64,000 bases of DNA from contig JADLCY010000013.1 in the NCBI GenBank assembly GCA_020846935.1, positions 1-64,000 of the forward strand. Reading direction: 5' to 3'. The translations under genes and the position numbers were made by a program. Below the pieces are notes generated by a model. That model saw only the letters and a list, made by a program, of their open reading frames with translations. It had not been told where the DNA came from and made no database searches. Source of the DNA: Gemmatimonadaceae bacterium. Its GTDB lineage: Bacteria > Gemmatimonadota > Gemmatimonadetes > Gemmatimonadales > Gemmatimonadaceae. Each line of letters opens with the position of its first letter. Position 1 is the first letter of the stretch. Shown piece after piece: positions 54,128-63,440 of the stretch.

Positions 54128-55853
54128 ACCGGCGCTCCAGTTCGTCCCATGACAGCCGCACGATCGTCGAGCGCCCGTGGACATCGTGCGCCGGGAGCGC
54201 CACGCCCGCGAGCGCCCTGAAGAGGGCCTGCATCTCGGCCTGGGACAGCGCGTCCCCGGCCTTGATCGCCGCCTTGCACGCGACCGTGGCCGCCAGCTGC
54301 TCGTGTCGCGCATGCGTCGCGGCCTCGCGTCCACCACTCAGCGCGGCCAGCGATTCGCGAAGGCATCGGATCGCATCAAACCGCGGATGCGGCACCGGGA
54401 CGGCGTGAACGATCAGCGTGTGACCGCCAAAACTCTCGACCTCATACCCGACCCGCCGCAGCAGCTCCGCATTCTCCTCGAACACGTCGGCGTCTTCGGG
54501 GGCGAGGTGCACCGTCTCCGGAAACAGCAGGCGCTGCGACGGCGCCAAACCGTCCCGGATCGCGCCGAGAAAGCGCTCGTACAGCACACGCTCGTGCGCG
54601 GAGTGCTGGTCGACGAGGATCACGCCCTCTTCGTGTTCGTAGAGCATCCACGTGCGGCGGAGCTGCACCAGGTCGGGAACGTCGAGGCGATCATTCGTGG
54701 CCGCATGGTCCGAGGCGTTGGCGGGCGACGCCGCGACGTCGTGCTCCCGCTCAACCGCAAACAGGCCATCGGCATCCCCGGTGCGCGACGGCATGGGCAG
54801 TGATGAAGGGGGCGGCAACATGGCACCCTGGCCGGGCGCCCATGGCCGCCCAACCCATGGCGCGGCGTCCGACGTGCCCAGCGCCCGCTGCACGACGTGT
54901 TCGATGGCCCGTTCGATCGCCCATCGGTTGTGAAAGCGCACCTCCGCCTTCGCCGGGTGCACGTTGACGTCGACCTCCTGCGCCGGCACGGTGAGTTCGA
55001 GGATGAACGACGGTCGCAGGCCGGCCGGCAAGGTGGAGCGATAGGCGCCCTCGACCGCACGCGCCACGCCGGTGTCGCGTACCGGCCGGCCGTTGACGAT
55101 GACGAACGCCCGCCTGGACGCCATGCCCGCGTCGGCCGGTCGTTCCACGAGGCCCCGCACGTGCACCGTCCCCGACACGCCGTCCACGTCGACGAACCGC
55201 TCTACGTACGGCGCCCCCCAGATCGAACCGACGCGCGCACGCAGACTCGGGGCCGGCGCCAGCGTGAGCGCGTCACGACCGTCAGACCGCACGCGAAAGC
55301 GCACGTCGCGTCGCACGAGCGCCATGGTCACGATGGTATCGGCGATCGCGCGCCACTCCGAGCGCGCACTGCGCAAGAACTTCTGCCGGGCCGGTGTGTT
55401 GAAGAAGAGCTGCGAGACGCTCACCGTCGTGCCACGCCTCCGAGCCGCCTGCGTGACCGCGTCGATCACTCCGCCTGACGAGCGCACGGTCGTTCCTTCG
55501 CCATCCGCCGTGGCCGTGGACAGCTCGAGACGGGACACCGAGGCGATCGCTGGCAGGGCCTCGCCGCGAAAGCCGTACGACGCCACGCCAACCAGGTCGC
55601 TCGCTTGCACGATTTTCGAGGTCGCATGACGCGACAACGCCAGCACGGCATCGCCGTCATCCATCCCGATGCCGTCATCACTGACGCGGATCAGCGCGCG
55701 CCCGCCATCCTCGACATCGATATCGACGTCGGTGGCCCCGGCGTCCAGCGCATTCTCCACAAGTTCCTTCACCGCCGAGGCTGGACGCTCGACGACTTCA
55801 CCCGCCGCGATCTGGTCGGCGACGGTGCTGGCGAGAACGGCGATGCGGGGCAC
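54114..55853 (-). CDS. mutL: DNA mismatch repair protein MutL
   Basis: A 579-aa GHL ATPase coordinating mismatch repair. The N-terminal ATPase has AAGEVVERPASAVKELVENA, LDAGATDVDIDVEDGG, and YGFRGEALPAIASVS. The C-terminal endonuclease motif DQHA(X)2E(X)4E reads DQHSAHERVLYE (Ala to Ser), and ACKAAIKAG is intact. The usual CPHGRP motif appears as VHGRST, missing the Cys and first Pro. It is thus an endonuclease-type MutL with an altered zinc site. It lies upstream of miaA with a 14-nt overlap. Confidence 0.95.
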   Translation of the reverse strand: MPRIAVLASTVADQIAAGEVVERPASAVKELVENALDAGATDVDIDVEDGGRALIRVSDDGIGMDDGDAVLALSRHATSKIVQASDLVGVASYGFRGEALPAIASVSRLELSTATADGEGTTVRSSGGVIDAVTQAARRRGTTVSVSQLFFNTPARQKFLRSARSEWRAIADTIVTMALVRRDVRFRVRSDGRDALTLAPAPSLRARVGSIWGAPYVERFVDVDGVSGTVHVRGLVERPADAGMASRRAFVIVNGRPVRDTGVARAVEGAYRSTLPAGLRPSFILELTVPAQEVDVNVHPAKAEVRFHNRWAIERAIEHVVQRALGTSDAAPWVGRPWAPGQGAMLPPPSSLPMPSRTGDADGLFAVEREHDVAASPANASDHAATNDRLDVPDLVQLRRTWMLYEHEEGVILVDQHSAHERVLYERFLGAIRDGLAPSQRLLFPETVHLAPEDADVFEENAELLRRVGYEVESFGGHTLIVHAVPVPHPRFDAIRCLRESLAALSGGREAATHARHEQLAATVACKAAIKAGDALSQAEMQALFRALAGVALPAHDVHGRSTIVRLSWDELERRFGRR

Positions 55854-55916
55854 GAAGGGCGGCGCAGGTCCGGAGTGGTCTCCCGCCGGCGTGGCGCGCA
55901 GCGGACGCGCCGGAAT

Positions 55917-58037
55917 CTAGGGCGTCGACGGTACTTCCAGCGATTCCACGCGCCGCGCGTCGAGCCACCCGATGCGATCGTCGCCAAACCGCACGCGCGT
56001 CCATGCCCCCTGCGTGGCCACGACGCGACCGGTTTCGCCGGGATCGAGCGATGCCCCGCGTCGCGCGGACATGGCCGGCGCGTCGCGGAGCACGTCCGGA
56101 CTGACCACGACGACCTGCCGTCTCCCGCGCTGCACGTCGGCCGCCCAGACCGTCGCCAGTCCCAGCAGGATCCCGCTCGTGATGAGCCCATGCGCGAACG
56201 ACCAGGCCCGCGTTCGTCGTGACCGGGCCAGCAGCAGCCAGCCCGCCACCCAGCACAGCGCGCCTAACGCCGCGGTGGCATTCACCGGGACGGGCGGCAC
56301 GTCGCCGTCGAGGCCGCCGCGGAACGACGGGGTGCCGCCGAGTCGCTTCCGCACGTCTTCGGCCAGCGGTTGCAGCCGAAGCGCGCGCTGCCACCCGATC
56401 GCGGCGCCGGCCGTGTCGCCCAGCTCCCACGATGCGGTGCCCAGGTTGGCCCACACGTCAGGGGCACGCGGCCGCTGGAGCGCGAGCGCGTGGAAGCCCT
56501 GTCGCGCCAACGACACGTCGCCCTCGTCATAGGCCGACACCGCGACCTGGAACGCGTCGCGTGCTCCCGCGCCCTGCGCGCTCAGGGCAACCCCGACGCC
56601 GGCTCCGACGATGAGCAGGCCGATGGCCGGCCAGTGATGGGCAGGGGTCGAAGGCCGATCGACGGGCACGGCCTCTTCGTCGATCCGATCGAGCAGCGAT
56701 GTCGCGCGCGCGGCGAGGTCGGCGTCGACCGCAGGCGGGCGTCCCGCCCATGACGCCTCGTCGAGCATCGAGAGCAAGCGCCGCGCATCCCTGGCGGTGG
56801 CCACGCTGACGCCGGCGCGCCGCAGGATCCGTTCGACGCGGCTCACGTCACCACCGGGTGCTCGCAGCGTTGGTATGCGCGCGGAGAGTGCATCATGCAC
56901 AACCCGTCGGACGTGACGGACATCGACGCTCCCCGCACGCGCCAGCGCATCGAGCGCGTGGCGGGGCGTGGGCCGCGGCGTCTCGTGGACCCGTCGGCGA
57001 CGCCAGCGAGCGACGGCCGCCGGAATCGGTGCGAACGCCACGCCCACCCAAAAAAGCGGATGCGCTGGCCACGGGAGGGCGACGTCGCCTCGATCCACGC
57101 GTCGCAGGCCCAGTCGCGATTCGCCGCCTCCGCTGCCGCCCGCGTCCGGCGCCGCCAGTGTCCCCGTCCGCACCACGATGCCTAACGGCGGCGTGATCGC
57201 CACCTCGTACCGTTCGGTGTAGGGGTTGAAGTAAGGATAACGGATCCCCGGGATCGACTGCGCGCCCGCCACGCGCGGCGTCAGTACCCATTCGAACTCC
57301 TTGTCACCGGCGATGAGCGTGGCGGACGAGTCGACGCGGACCCGCTCGGTCCCGGCGACGACGTGGCCCCAGGGCAACACGAGCGCCGGTCGCGGAAAGA
57401 GCCCCACATTGCCGATGCCGGACACCGTGAGCGTGAGCAGCACGGGATCGCCGACGCGCGTGTATGGCGTGTCCACACGCGCGCGCACCGCGAGTCGACC
57501 CACCGCGCCAAGGTAGCCGGCCGGGCGATCGGCCACCGGTGGTTCGAGTACCGTCAGGGTCTGGGGCGCCGAACGCGCCGAATGGCTCTCCTCGCGCGAG
57601 AAGATGGAGTTCGAGAGGGGCACCGAATACGTCAGCCGAGCCGGAGGGACGACCTGCGTCCCGGGCGACAGGGGAAAGAGCGCGCGGGAGAACACGTGCA
57701 CATCCCACGTGCGATCCGCCTCGCGACGCTGGAAGAGCCGCGCCGGGACCGGCAGGTCGTAGGCGATCATCGATCGCACGTCGGGAGGCACAAACTGCGG
57801 GTTGCTCCTCAGGCGGCTGCGCATCGCCTCGCTGAGGAAGATCCCGATCTGGTACGTGGCCTGCTGACCCACGTAGAGCCGCGCGGGCCAGACCCCCGAC
57901 GCGAAGTTGATCTCGCGCGACGGATCGAGCCGCGCCGCCTCGACGATCTCGGGCGGCGTGCCCGACGAACGGCCCTGCGCGCCAACGCTCACGGCCATCG
58001 CCGCCAGCGCGCCAGCCACCACGACGCAGCCCCTCAC
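55917..58037 (-). CDS. BatD-like protein with TPR and SH3-like C-terminal parts
   Basis: A 706-aa membrane protein from GTG 58037 (a signal peptide follows: CVVVAGALAAMAVSVGAQ). The periplasmic part has BatD-type beta domains with RLYVGQQATYQIGIFLSEAM, VGDPVLLTLTVSGIGNVGLF, and FEWVLTPRVAGAQSIPGIRY. A TM region is near residue 435; helices with TPR-like PRAPDVWANLGTASWELGDT follow, with further TM segments. A small SH3-like end has GETGRVVATQGAWTRVRFGD. It overlaps the VWA/TPR gene by 4 nt. The domain order is unusual for BatD, which commonly ends after the TM part. Confidence 0.85.
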   Translation of the reverse strand: MRGCVVVAGALAAMAVSVGAQGRSSGTPPEIVEAARLDPSREINFASGVWPARLYVGQQATYQIGIFLSEAMRSRLRSNPQFVPPDVRSMIAYDLPVPARLFQRREADRTWDVHVFSRALFPLSPGTQVVPPARLTYSVPLSNSIFSREESHSARSAPQTLTVLEPPVADRPAGYLGAVGRLAVRARVDTPYTRVGDPVLLTLTVSGIGNVGLFPRPALVLPWGHVVAGTERVRVDSSATLIAGDKEFEWVLTPRVAGAQSIPGIRYPYFNPYTERYEVAITPPLGIVVRTGTLAAPDAGGSGGGESRLGLRRVDRGDVALPWPAHPLFWVGVAFAPIPAAVARWRRRRVHETPRPTPRHALDALARAGSVDVRHVRRVVHDALSARIPTLRAPGGDVSRVERILRRAGVSVATARDARRLLSMLDEASWAGRPPAVDADLAARATSLLDRIDEEAVPVDRPSTPAHHWPAIGLLIVGAGVGVALSAQGAGARDAFQVAVSAYDEGDVSLARQGFHALALQRPRAPDVWANLGTASWELGDTAGAAIGWQRALRLQPLAEDVRKRLGGTPSFRGGLDGDVPPVPVNATAALGALCWVAGWLLLARSRRTRAWSFAHGLITSGILLGLATVWAADVQRGRRQVVVVSPDVLRDAPAMSARRGASLDPGETGRVVATQGAWTRVRFGDDRIGWLDARRVESLEVPSTP

Positions 58038-59725
58038 CAGTCCTTGCCCCCGGGCGGTGGCTTGGGACGCGCGTCCTTCTGCTTGCGCCCCTGCACGCCC
58101 CGCTCCTCGCGGGCTGCCGCGTTCAGCAATTGCTCCGCCTGTTGCTGACCCAGTCCACCGGCCGGCTGCTGCGACTGCGGCGTGTCGGGCTCGGATTCGC
58201 TCTGGTCCGCGTCGCTGTTGCCGCCTCCACCACCGCCGCCGCCTCCGCCACCTCCACCGGCCTGATCCTCCTTGCGCAGGGCCAGTTCGTAGTTCCACTT
58301 GGCGTCGACATCCGACGACCGAAGGAGCAACGCCTCCTTGTAGGTCGCCACGGCGGCCGAAAATGATGCTCGCGCCGACGAATCCTGCAGGGCCTCCGCG
58401 GCCAGCCCGCGCTTGAGGTGTGCGAGCCCACTGTTGAACAAGGCCCGAAAGCGCAGCTCCGCGTTGTCGCTGGTTCGCACGCGCTCCAGCGCTTCGATGC
58501 CGTTGAGGGTCGAATCCGCGGCCACGAGGGCCGTGCCAAAGTTGTAGGCCATCGACGGCCTCGCGTCGCCCCGCGCAATGGCCCGGCGGTACAGCGCGCT
58601 GGAGGCTGCGTACCGCCCGGCGTTGAATTCGCGCGCGGCGTCACGCGGCACGTTGCTCGCGAGTGAACACGACGCCGTCACGAGCGCCCCGGCCGCGACC
58701 CCCGTGAGCGCGGCCGCTCGCCGCCGGCGCCTCACCTGCATCCACGAGTCCAGCCCAAGCAGCAACAAGGCCGGCCACAGGAACCACTGGAAGCGCGGCG
58801 TGCGACTCGTGCCACCGGCCAGCGAACGCTGGGACGTTCGGAGGCCCTGCAAAGCGCCGCGAATGCGCGCGGCCTTGTCCGTCGCTCCCGCATCAATGAA
58901 GGTGCCCTGCGCTCCCTCGGCCACCGCGCGCAGCGTTTCGGGATGATAGCGCGAGATGACGACGTCGCCGTTCTCGTCGCGCTTCACCTCGCCACGATCG
59001 CCAGCCAGCGGAATCGTGCTGCCCTCGGTCGTGCCGAAGCCCACCGTCACGACGTACACGCCGTTGTCCTTCGCGCGCTGCGCCGCCTGGGCAATATCCT
59101 CGGCGGGCTCGAAGGCCTCGCCATCGCTCAGGATCACGAGCGCGCGATCCGATGCCGTGCGCGTGGCCAGCAACAGGTCCGTGCCCTGTGCGATCGTGCG
59201 CGCGAGCGAGCTCCCGGCCTGTCCCACGACCGAGGGGTCGAGGTTGTCCAGGAACAGCTCGATGGCACCCTCATCCACGGTCAGCGGGGTCAGGATGTAG
59301 CTCCGTCCGGCGAAGGCGAGGAGCGCGACACGATCGCCGCGCGAGAGGTCGCGGTAGCGGCGCACCTCCTGCTTCATACGCTCCAGACGATTGGGGCGCT
59401 CGTCGGTCGCCATCATGGACAGCGACGCGTCGAGCGCCAGGACCACGTCGACCCCTTCTCCTCGCATGGCGGTGGGCTCCTCGCCCCAGCGCGGGCCGGC
59501 GAGCGCGAGCCCGCCGAACACGGCCACGAGACCGAGCCGAATCGCACGCGCACCGGCGCGACCGGCATCCAGGGGAACGAGTCGGGGAAGCAGGTGCGCC
59601 TCGGCGAGTGCCAGCAATCGACGCCGGCGGCGTGCGTGTCCACCGATCACCAGCCAGCCCGTCAACGCGCCAAGGAATACGGCCACGGCAACCAGCAGCA
59701 GCGAGTCGAAGACGCGTGTGGTCAT
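58034..59725 (-). CDS. VWA-domain protein fused to TPR (BatB/BatC-like)
   Basis: A 563-aa protein with TM helices near residues 8-28 and 62-80, and a von Willebrand A domain with the MIDAS motif DVVLALDASLSMMATDERPN. Then comes LVILSDGEAFEPAEDIAQAA and a TM near 320. The C-terminal half holds a lipobox-like TASCSLASN and TPR-like repeats (AREFNAGRYAASSALYRRAI, YNFGTALVAADS), then a Gly13 run and a charged Gln/Pro tail. It thus fuses BatB-like and BatC-like parts. The ATG at 59725 overlaps the previous gene's stop. Confidence 0.88.
   Translation of the reverse strand: MTTRVFDSLLLVAVAVFLGALTGWLVIGGHARRRRRLLALAEAHLLPRLVPLDAGRAGARAIRLGLVAVFGGLALAGPRWGEEPTAMRGEGVDVVLALDASLSMMATDERPNRLERMKQEVRRYRDLSRGDRVALLAFAGRSYILTPLTVDEGAIELFLDNLDPSVVGQAGSSLARTIAQGTDLLLATRTASDRALVILSDGEAFEPAEDIAQAAQRAKDNGVYVVTVGFGTTEGSTIPLAGDRGEVKRDENGDVVISRYHPETLRAVAEGAQGTFIDAGATDKAARIRGALQGLRTSQRSLAGGTSRTPRFQWFLWPALLLLGLDSWMQVRRRRRAAALTGVAAGALVTASCSLASNVPRDAAREFNAGRYAASSALYRRAIARGDARPSMAYNFGTALVAADSTLNGIEALERVRTSDNAELRFRALFNSGLAHLKRGLAAEALQDSSARASFSAAVATYKEALLLRSSDVDAKWNYELALRKEDQAGGGGGGGGGGGGGNSDADQSESEPDTPQSQQPAGGLGQQQAEQLLNAAAREERGVQGRKQKDARPKPPPGGKDW
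58220..58258 (-). repeat. glycine-codon run (13 Gly)
   Basis: Thirteen consecutive glycine codons (mix of GGC and GGT/GGA) inside the VWA/TPR gene, between TPR region and tail. It is imperfect at the nucleotide level, so slippage is less likely than in a pure repeat. Confidence 0.9.
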
Positions 59726-60636
59726 GCCGCCTTCGCCGCCGTCGCTGCCTGCCGGGCCTCGTGCACCGACGTGACGATGGCCCGGCACTCACCCGCGAGT
59801 TCGACCGCCCGTGCCTCGGTGACCGGCAGTCGGGCAAACTTCACGAGGTCGATGTCGTGCAGCACCCGCGCGAGTCGGGGCAACGAGACCCGCGACTCGC
59901 CACGAAGCGCCCACGCGACCTCCGAGGTCGTCAACGAGACCCTGGCGACCGGGACGACGCGCGCGAGATACCCGCGAACGACCTCGGCGTTGAGCGCCAG
60001 GTAGTGGCCGGTCTCACCGGCCGCAACGAGGCCTAACGATTCGACGTGCGCAAAGGCAGCGAGGGCGTCGTCGTAGGGGTCGCGCGCGATCGAGGGGGCC
60101 CGCTTTCGTCGTCGCCACCACCACCACAGGAGACCGACGAGGGCCAGCCCGATCAGGGCAACGACTACCCAGTACCACCATGGCGGGCCAAACTCGAACA
60201 CCGGCCGCACGGGCTTCGGCACGCGCAGCGCGCTGTCCGCGGGCAGCACGCTCGTGACCACGATGGCAAGGTCACGACCGACGGCGATGCGACGCTCCTG
60301 TCCGTCGAGGCGCAGGAGCACGTCGGCGAAACGGAGCGGCAGCCGGCCCACGTCCCAGGCAACCAACCGGTAGGTCGCGGTGTGATCGACCACTGTCGTG
60401 TCGGCCCCCGGTGTCACGCTGACCCGATCGAGCGCCTCCACCCCGCCCGCGGAGTCGGGCATGTCGGGAAACTCGAGCACGGCGCCCCTGGGTGCCCGGA
60501 TCCGGATCGTGACGTGGAATGGGTCGCCCACCGTGACCGATTCCGGCTGCACGGCCACCCCGCGCTGGATCGACACGTCCTGGGCCGCGGCAACAACAGG
60601 CGCGAGGAGCGCGCACATCAGAACCGCGGGCCTCAT
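59722..60636 (-). CDS. signal-bearing membrane protein of the Bat operon (BatD/DUF4381-like)
   Basis: A 304-aa protein. It has a signal peptide (residues 1-18), a beta-rich N-terminal domain like BatD (VSIQRGVAVQPESVTVGDPF, then HVTIRIRAPRGAVLEFPDMP), and a TM helix (WWYWVVVALIGLALVGLLWW). A cytoplasmic helical end follows with DDALAAFAHVESLGLVAAGE, as in DUF4381-like proteins. It starts 4 nt inside the DUF58 gene's stop and overlaps the VWA gene by 4 nt. It probably works with MoxR and the VWA protein in envelope stress or metal-insertion-like chaperoning. Confidence 0.83.
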   Translation of the reverse strand: MRPAVLMCALLAPVVAAAQDVSIQRGVAVQPESVTVGDPFHVTIRIRAPRGAVLEFPDMPDSAGGVEALDRVSVTPGADTTVVDHTATYRLVAWDVGRLPLRFADVLLRLDGQERRIAVGRDLAIVVTSVLPADSALRVPKPVRPVFEFGPPWWYWVVVALIGLALVGLLWWWWRRRKRAPSIARDPYDDALAAFAHVESLGLVAAGETGHYLALNAEVVRGYLARVVPVARVSLTTSEVAWALRGESRVSLPRLARVLHDIDLVKFARLPVTEARAVELAGECRAIVTSVHEARQAATAAKAA

Positions 60637-61637
60637 CCGCGCGCCACCCGCCGCTCGCGGGCCCTGAAGAAGCGCAGCAGCGGCTCGATGAAGCTCTCGC
60701 GCGTCGATATCGGAATCTCGTCGATGGCCAGTCGGCGGAGCATCTGACGCACCGCCGCGCGATCGGCGACCATGGCCGACTCAAAGGCGCGGCGTACCTT
60801 CGGATCGCTTGTGTCGACGTCCACCAGGTCACCCGTCTCCGGGTCCACAAACCGCGCGAGCCCGAGATCGGGCAGGGAGGACTCCGTGGGATCTTCGATA
60901 CGCACCACGACCACATCGTGTCGCTGGGCCAGCAGCTTGAGCGGCCGTTCGATCGCCTCGTCGGCAAGGTCTGAGATCAGGAACACGATCGTGTGCTGCC
61001 GGAGCAGCTGGCGCAGAAAGTCGAGCGCGGCCCCGATGTCGGTCCCGGTTCCCCTCGGTTGATGCACGAGCACGTCGCGGAGGATTCGCAGCGCGTGCCG
61101 CCGGCCCTTGCGCGGCGGCACGAAGTGCTCAACGCGATCGGTGAACAACAACGCGCCCACGCGGTCGTTGTTGCGCACCGCGCTCATCGTGAGGACCGCG
61201 GCCAGTTCGGTGGCCATCTCCGCCTTGAAACGCGACACGGTGCCAAACTGCTCCGAGCCGGAGACGTCCAGCGCCACGACCAGCGTGAGTTCGCGCTCCT
61301 CGATGTAGCGCTTCACGAACGGCCGCCGCATCCGCGCGGTGACGTTCCAGTCGATTGACCGCACTTCGTCGCCGGGCTGATACTCGCGCACCTCGGCGAA
61401 CTCCATGCCCTGCCCCTTGAAGATCGAGCGGTACTCCCCGGAGAACAGCGAGTTCACGAGCCGGCGCGTGCGGAGCTCGATGCGCTTCACCTGACGCAGC
61501 ACATCCGGCGAGATCCCCAGCGCCGATGACGAGCGACCCGCGGGCGTGAACGACTCGTGCGAAAACGCGTTCGGCGAGGTGCCCGAGCCGGCACGGCCAG
61601 GCGTCTTCGCCGTCGCCGCCCGCCGCCAGAACCGCAC
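60633..61637 (-). CDS. DUF58 domain protein (VWA-like)
   Basis: A 334-aa protein from a GTG start directly after the moxR stop. It shows the DUF58 hallmark GMEFAEVREYQPGDEVRSID, followed by WNVTARMRRPFVKRYIEERE. A VWA-like pattern follows: LVVALDVSGSEQFGTVSRFK and VFLISDLADE. DUF58 proteins pair with MoxR AAA+ ATPases. No TM segment is visible. A likely cytoplasmic partner of the neighbours. Confidence 0.93.
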   Translation of the reverse strand: MRFWRRAATAKTPGRAGSGTSPNAFSHESFTPAGRSSSALGISPDVLRQVKRIELRTRRLVNSLFSGEYRSIFKGQGMEFAEVREYQPGDEVRSIDWNVTARMRRPFVKRYIEERELTLVVALDVSGSEQFGTVSRFKAEMATELAAVLTMSAVRNNDRVGALLFTDRVEHFVPPRKGRRHALRILRDVLVHQPRGTGTDIGAALDFLRQLLRQHTIVFLISDLADEAIERPLKLLAQRHDVVVVRIEDPTESSLPDLGLARFVDPETGDLVDVDTSDPKVRRAFESAMVADRAAVRQMLRRLAIDEIPISTRESFIEPLLRFFRARERRVARG

Positions 61638-62612
61638 CTACGGCGCCTCGACCGTGTCCAGGATGCGCTTCACGATCTCATCGCTCGTGACCTCTTCGGC
61701 TTCGGCCTCATAGGTCGTCAGCACCCGGTGCCGTAGCACATCGGGCGCGATGGCCTTCACGTCGTCAGGCGTCACGTACGTCCGCCCGCGCAGGAACGCA
61801 TGGGCCCGCGACGCCTGCGCGAGCGCGATCGTCGCGCGGGGCGAGGCACCAAACTCGATCAACCCAGTCAGGTCCTTCAGGCCCGCTTCCGCCGGCACGC
61901 GCGTGGCGTGGACGATGTCGACCACGTAGTCGACGATGCGGTCGTCCATGTACAGCTCGGTGATCCGCTTGCGCGCCTCGAGGATCGCCGCTGGATGCGC
62001 CACGGGCGTGATGGGGATGGGTTCGCCACCTGCCATGCGCCGCATGATCTCCTTCTCTTCATCGCGCGACGGATAGCCCACCCGCAGCTTGAGCATGAAG
62101 CGGTCCACCTGCGCCTCGGGGAGTGGGTAGGTCCCCTCCTGCTCGATCGGGTTCTGTGTCGCGAGCACGAGGAACGGTTCTTCGAGGACGAACGTCTGGC
62201 CGCCAAGCGTGACCTGCTTCTCCTGCATCGCCTCGAGCAGCGCGGCCTGCACCTTGGCCGGCGCGCGATTGATTTCGTCGGCGAGCACGATGTTGGCGAA
62301 GATCGGGCCGTGCTTGACGCTGAACGACCCGGTGGACTGATCGAAGATCTGCGTGCCAAGCACGTCGGCCGGGAGCAGATCCGGCGTGAACTGGATGCGT
62401 TGGAACGCCGTGTGGATCGTCTCGGCCAGCGTGCGCACCGTCAGGGTCTTGGCGAGCCCCGGCACACCTTCGAGGAGCACATGTCCGCCGGTGAGAAGCG
62501 AGATGAGCAGCCGCTCGACCATGTACTCCTGACCCACCACGCGTTTTCCGACTTCGCGTGTCACCCCCTGCACGAGGGCCATGTCTGTACTGCTGGCTAC
62601 CGCTGTCGTCAC
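61638..62612 (-). CDS. MoxR-family AAA+ ATPase
   Basis: A 324-aa ATPase. Walker A: VLLEGVPGLAKTLTVRTLAE; Walker B: IVLADEINRAPAKVQAALLE; sensor 1: VLATQNPIEQEGTYPLPEAQ. The C-terminal lid shows TGLIEFGASPRATIALAQAS. MoxR proteins act as chaperone-like ATPases with VWA partners. The start MTTAVA at 62612 is used; MALVQG at 62582 is an alternative. It heads the five-gene Bat cluster. Confidence 0.95.
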   Translation of the reverse strand: MTTAVASSTDMALVQGVTREVGKRVVGQEYMVERLLISLLTGGHVLLEGVPGLAKTLTVRTLAETIHTAFQRIQFTPDLLPADVLGTQIFDQSTGSFSVKHGPIFANIVLADEINRAPAKVQAALLEAMQEKQVTLGGQTFVLEEPFLVLATQNPIEQEGTYPLPEAQVDRFMLKLRVGYPSRDEEKEIMRRMAGGEPIPITPVAHPAAILEARKRITELYMDDRIVDYVVDIVHATRVPAEAGLKDLTGLIEFGASPRATIALAQASRAHAFLRGRTYVTPDDVKAIAPDVLRHRVLTTYEAEAEEVTSDEIVKRILDTVEAP

Positions 62613-62714
62613 GAAGCGCTCCGTCGCACGTAGTCGTCGAGTCCCTGGCCCCGGGGCCGAGGGCCACGCATCACGCTACCGCCCTACCCCCTCGCGAAGG
62701 TCGCGGTTCCCCGC

Positions 62715-63440
62715 TCACCCTTCGTCGAACGCGTCCCCGAGGGCCAGAATCTCGCGACGTGTCAGCGGACGTGACACCCCCGACGCCAGCTTCCCGAGCT
62801 TGACCGGCCCGAACTGCGTGCGCACGAGCTGCTCCACCTCGAGGCCTAACGCGGCGCAGATGCGACGCACTTCGCGATTGCGGCCTTCGCGCAGCGCAAT
62901 CTCGAACGCCCAGCGCCGCTGGCCGAGCGGCCGCACCTGGACCCACGCCGGCCTGACCGGGCCGTCGTCGAGATCGAGCCCGGCGCGTGCCTGCTCCATC
63001 GCGGCCTTCGCATTCCCGCGGACCGTGGCCACGTACACCCGCTCGACGCGCGCACTCGGGTGTGTCAGGCGGTGCGCTGCCTCGCCATCGGTGGTCAGCA
63101 GCACCACACCTTCCGTGAGGTAGTCGAGCCGACCGACGTAGGTGAGCCCCGGGACCTTCGGCACCAGATCGAACACCGTGCGGCGCCCCTCGGGATCGCG
63201 CCGTGTCGTGACCACGCCCGCCGGCTTGTGCAGCACGAACCAGCTCGCCTCCGATGGCGCCGGTTCGATCGGCGCGCCGTCGACGACGATGCGATCCCGC
63301 GAGGGATCGACGGACTGGCCGGTCCGCGCGACTGCTCCGTTGACCATCACGCGTCCGGCGGCGACGAGTTCCTCGGCGCCGCGTCGGGATGCGACTCCAG
63401 CGCGCGCGAGGGCGCGTTGGATCCGCATGGTCTCGCCCAT
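62715..63440 (-). CDS. rRNA pseudouridine synthase (RsuA/RluB family)
   Basis: A 241-aa enzyme with an N-terminal S4 RNA-binding domain (IQRALARAGVASRRGAEELV). The catalytic motif is GRLDYLTEGVVLLTTDGEAA, with Asp in RLDYLTEG, and KPAGVVTTRRDPEGR precedes it. RluB/RsuA/RluE relatives modify 23S U2605 or 16S U516; which one applies is not decidable by eye. It overlaps the scpB stop by 1 nt, a frequent scpA-scpB-rluB arrangement, which favours rluB. Confidence 0.93.
   Translation of the reverse strand: MGETMRIQRALARAGVASRRGAEELVAAGRVMVNGAVARTGQSVDPSRDRIVVDGAPIEPAPSEASWFVLHKPAGVVTTRRDPEGRRTVFDLVPKVPGLTYVGRLDYLTEGVVLLTTDGEAAHRLTHPSARVERVYVATVRGNAKAAMEQARAGLDLDDGPVRPAWVQVRPLGQRRWAFEIALREGRNREVRRICAALGLEVEQLVRTQFGPVKLGKLASGVSRPLTRREILALGDAFDEG

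Noticed and set aside
58220-58258. phase-variable repeat in the VWA/TPR gene
   Set aside because: The codons for the glycine run are mixed, so there is no pure simple-sequence tract likely to slip.
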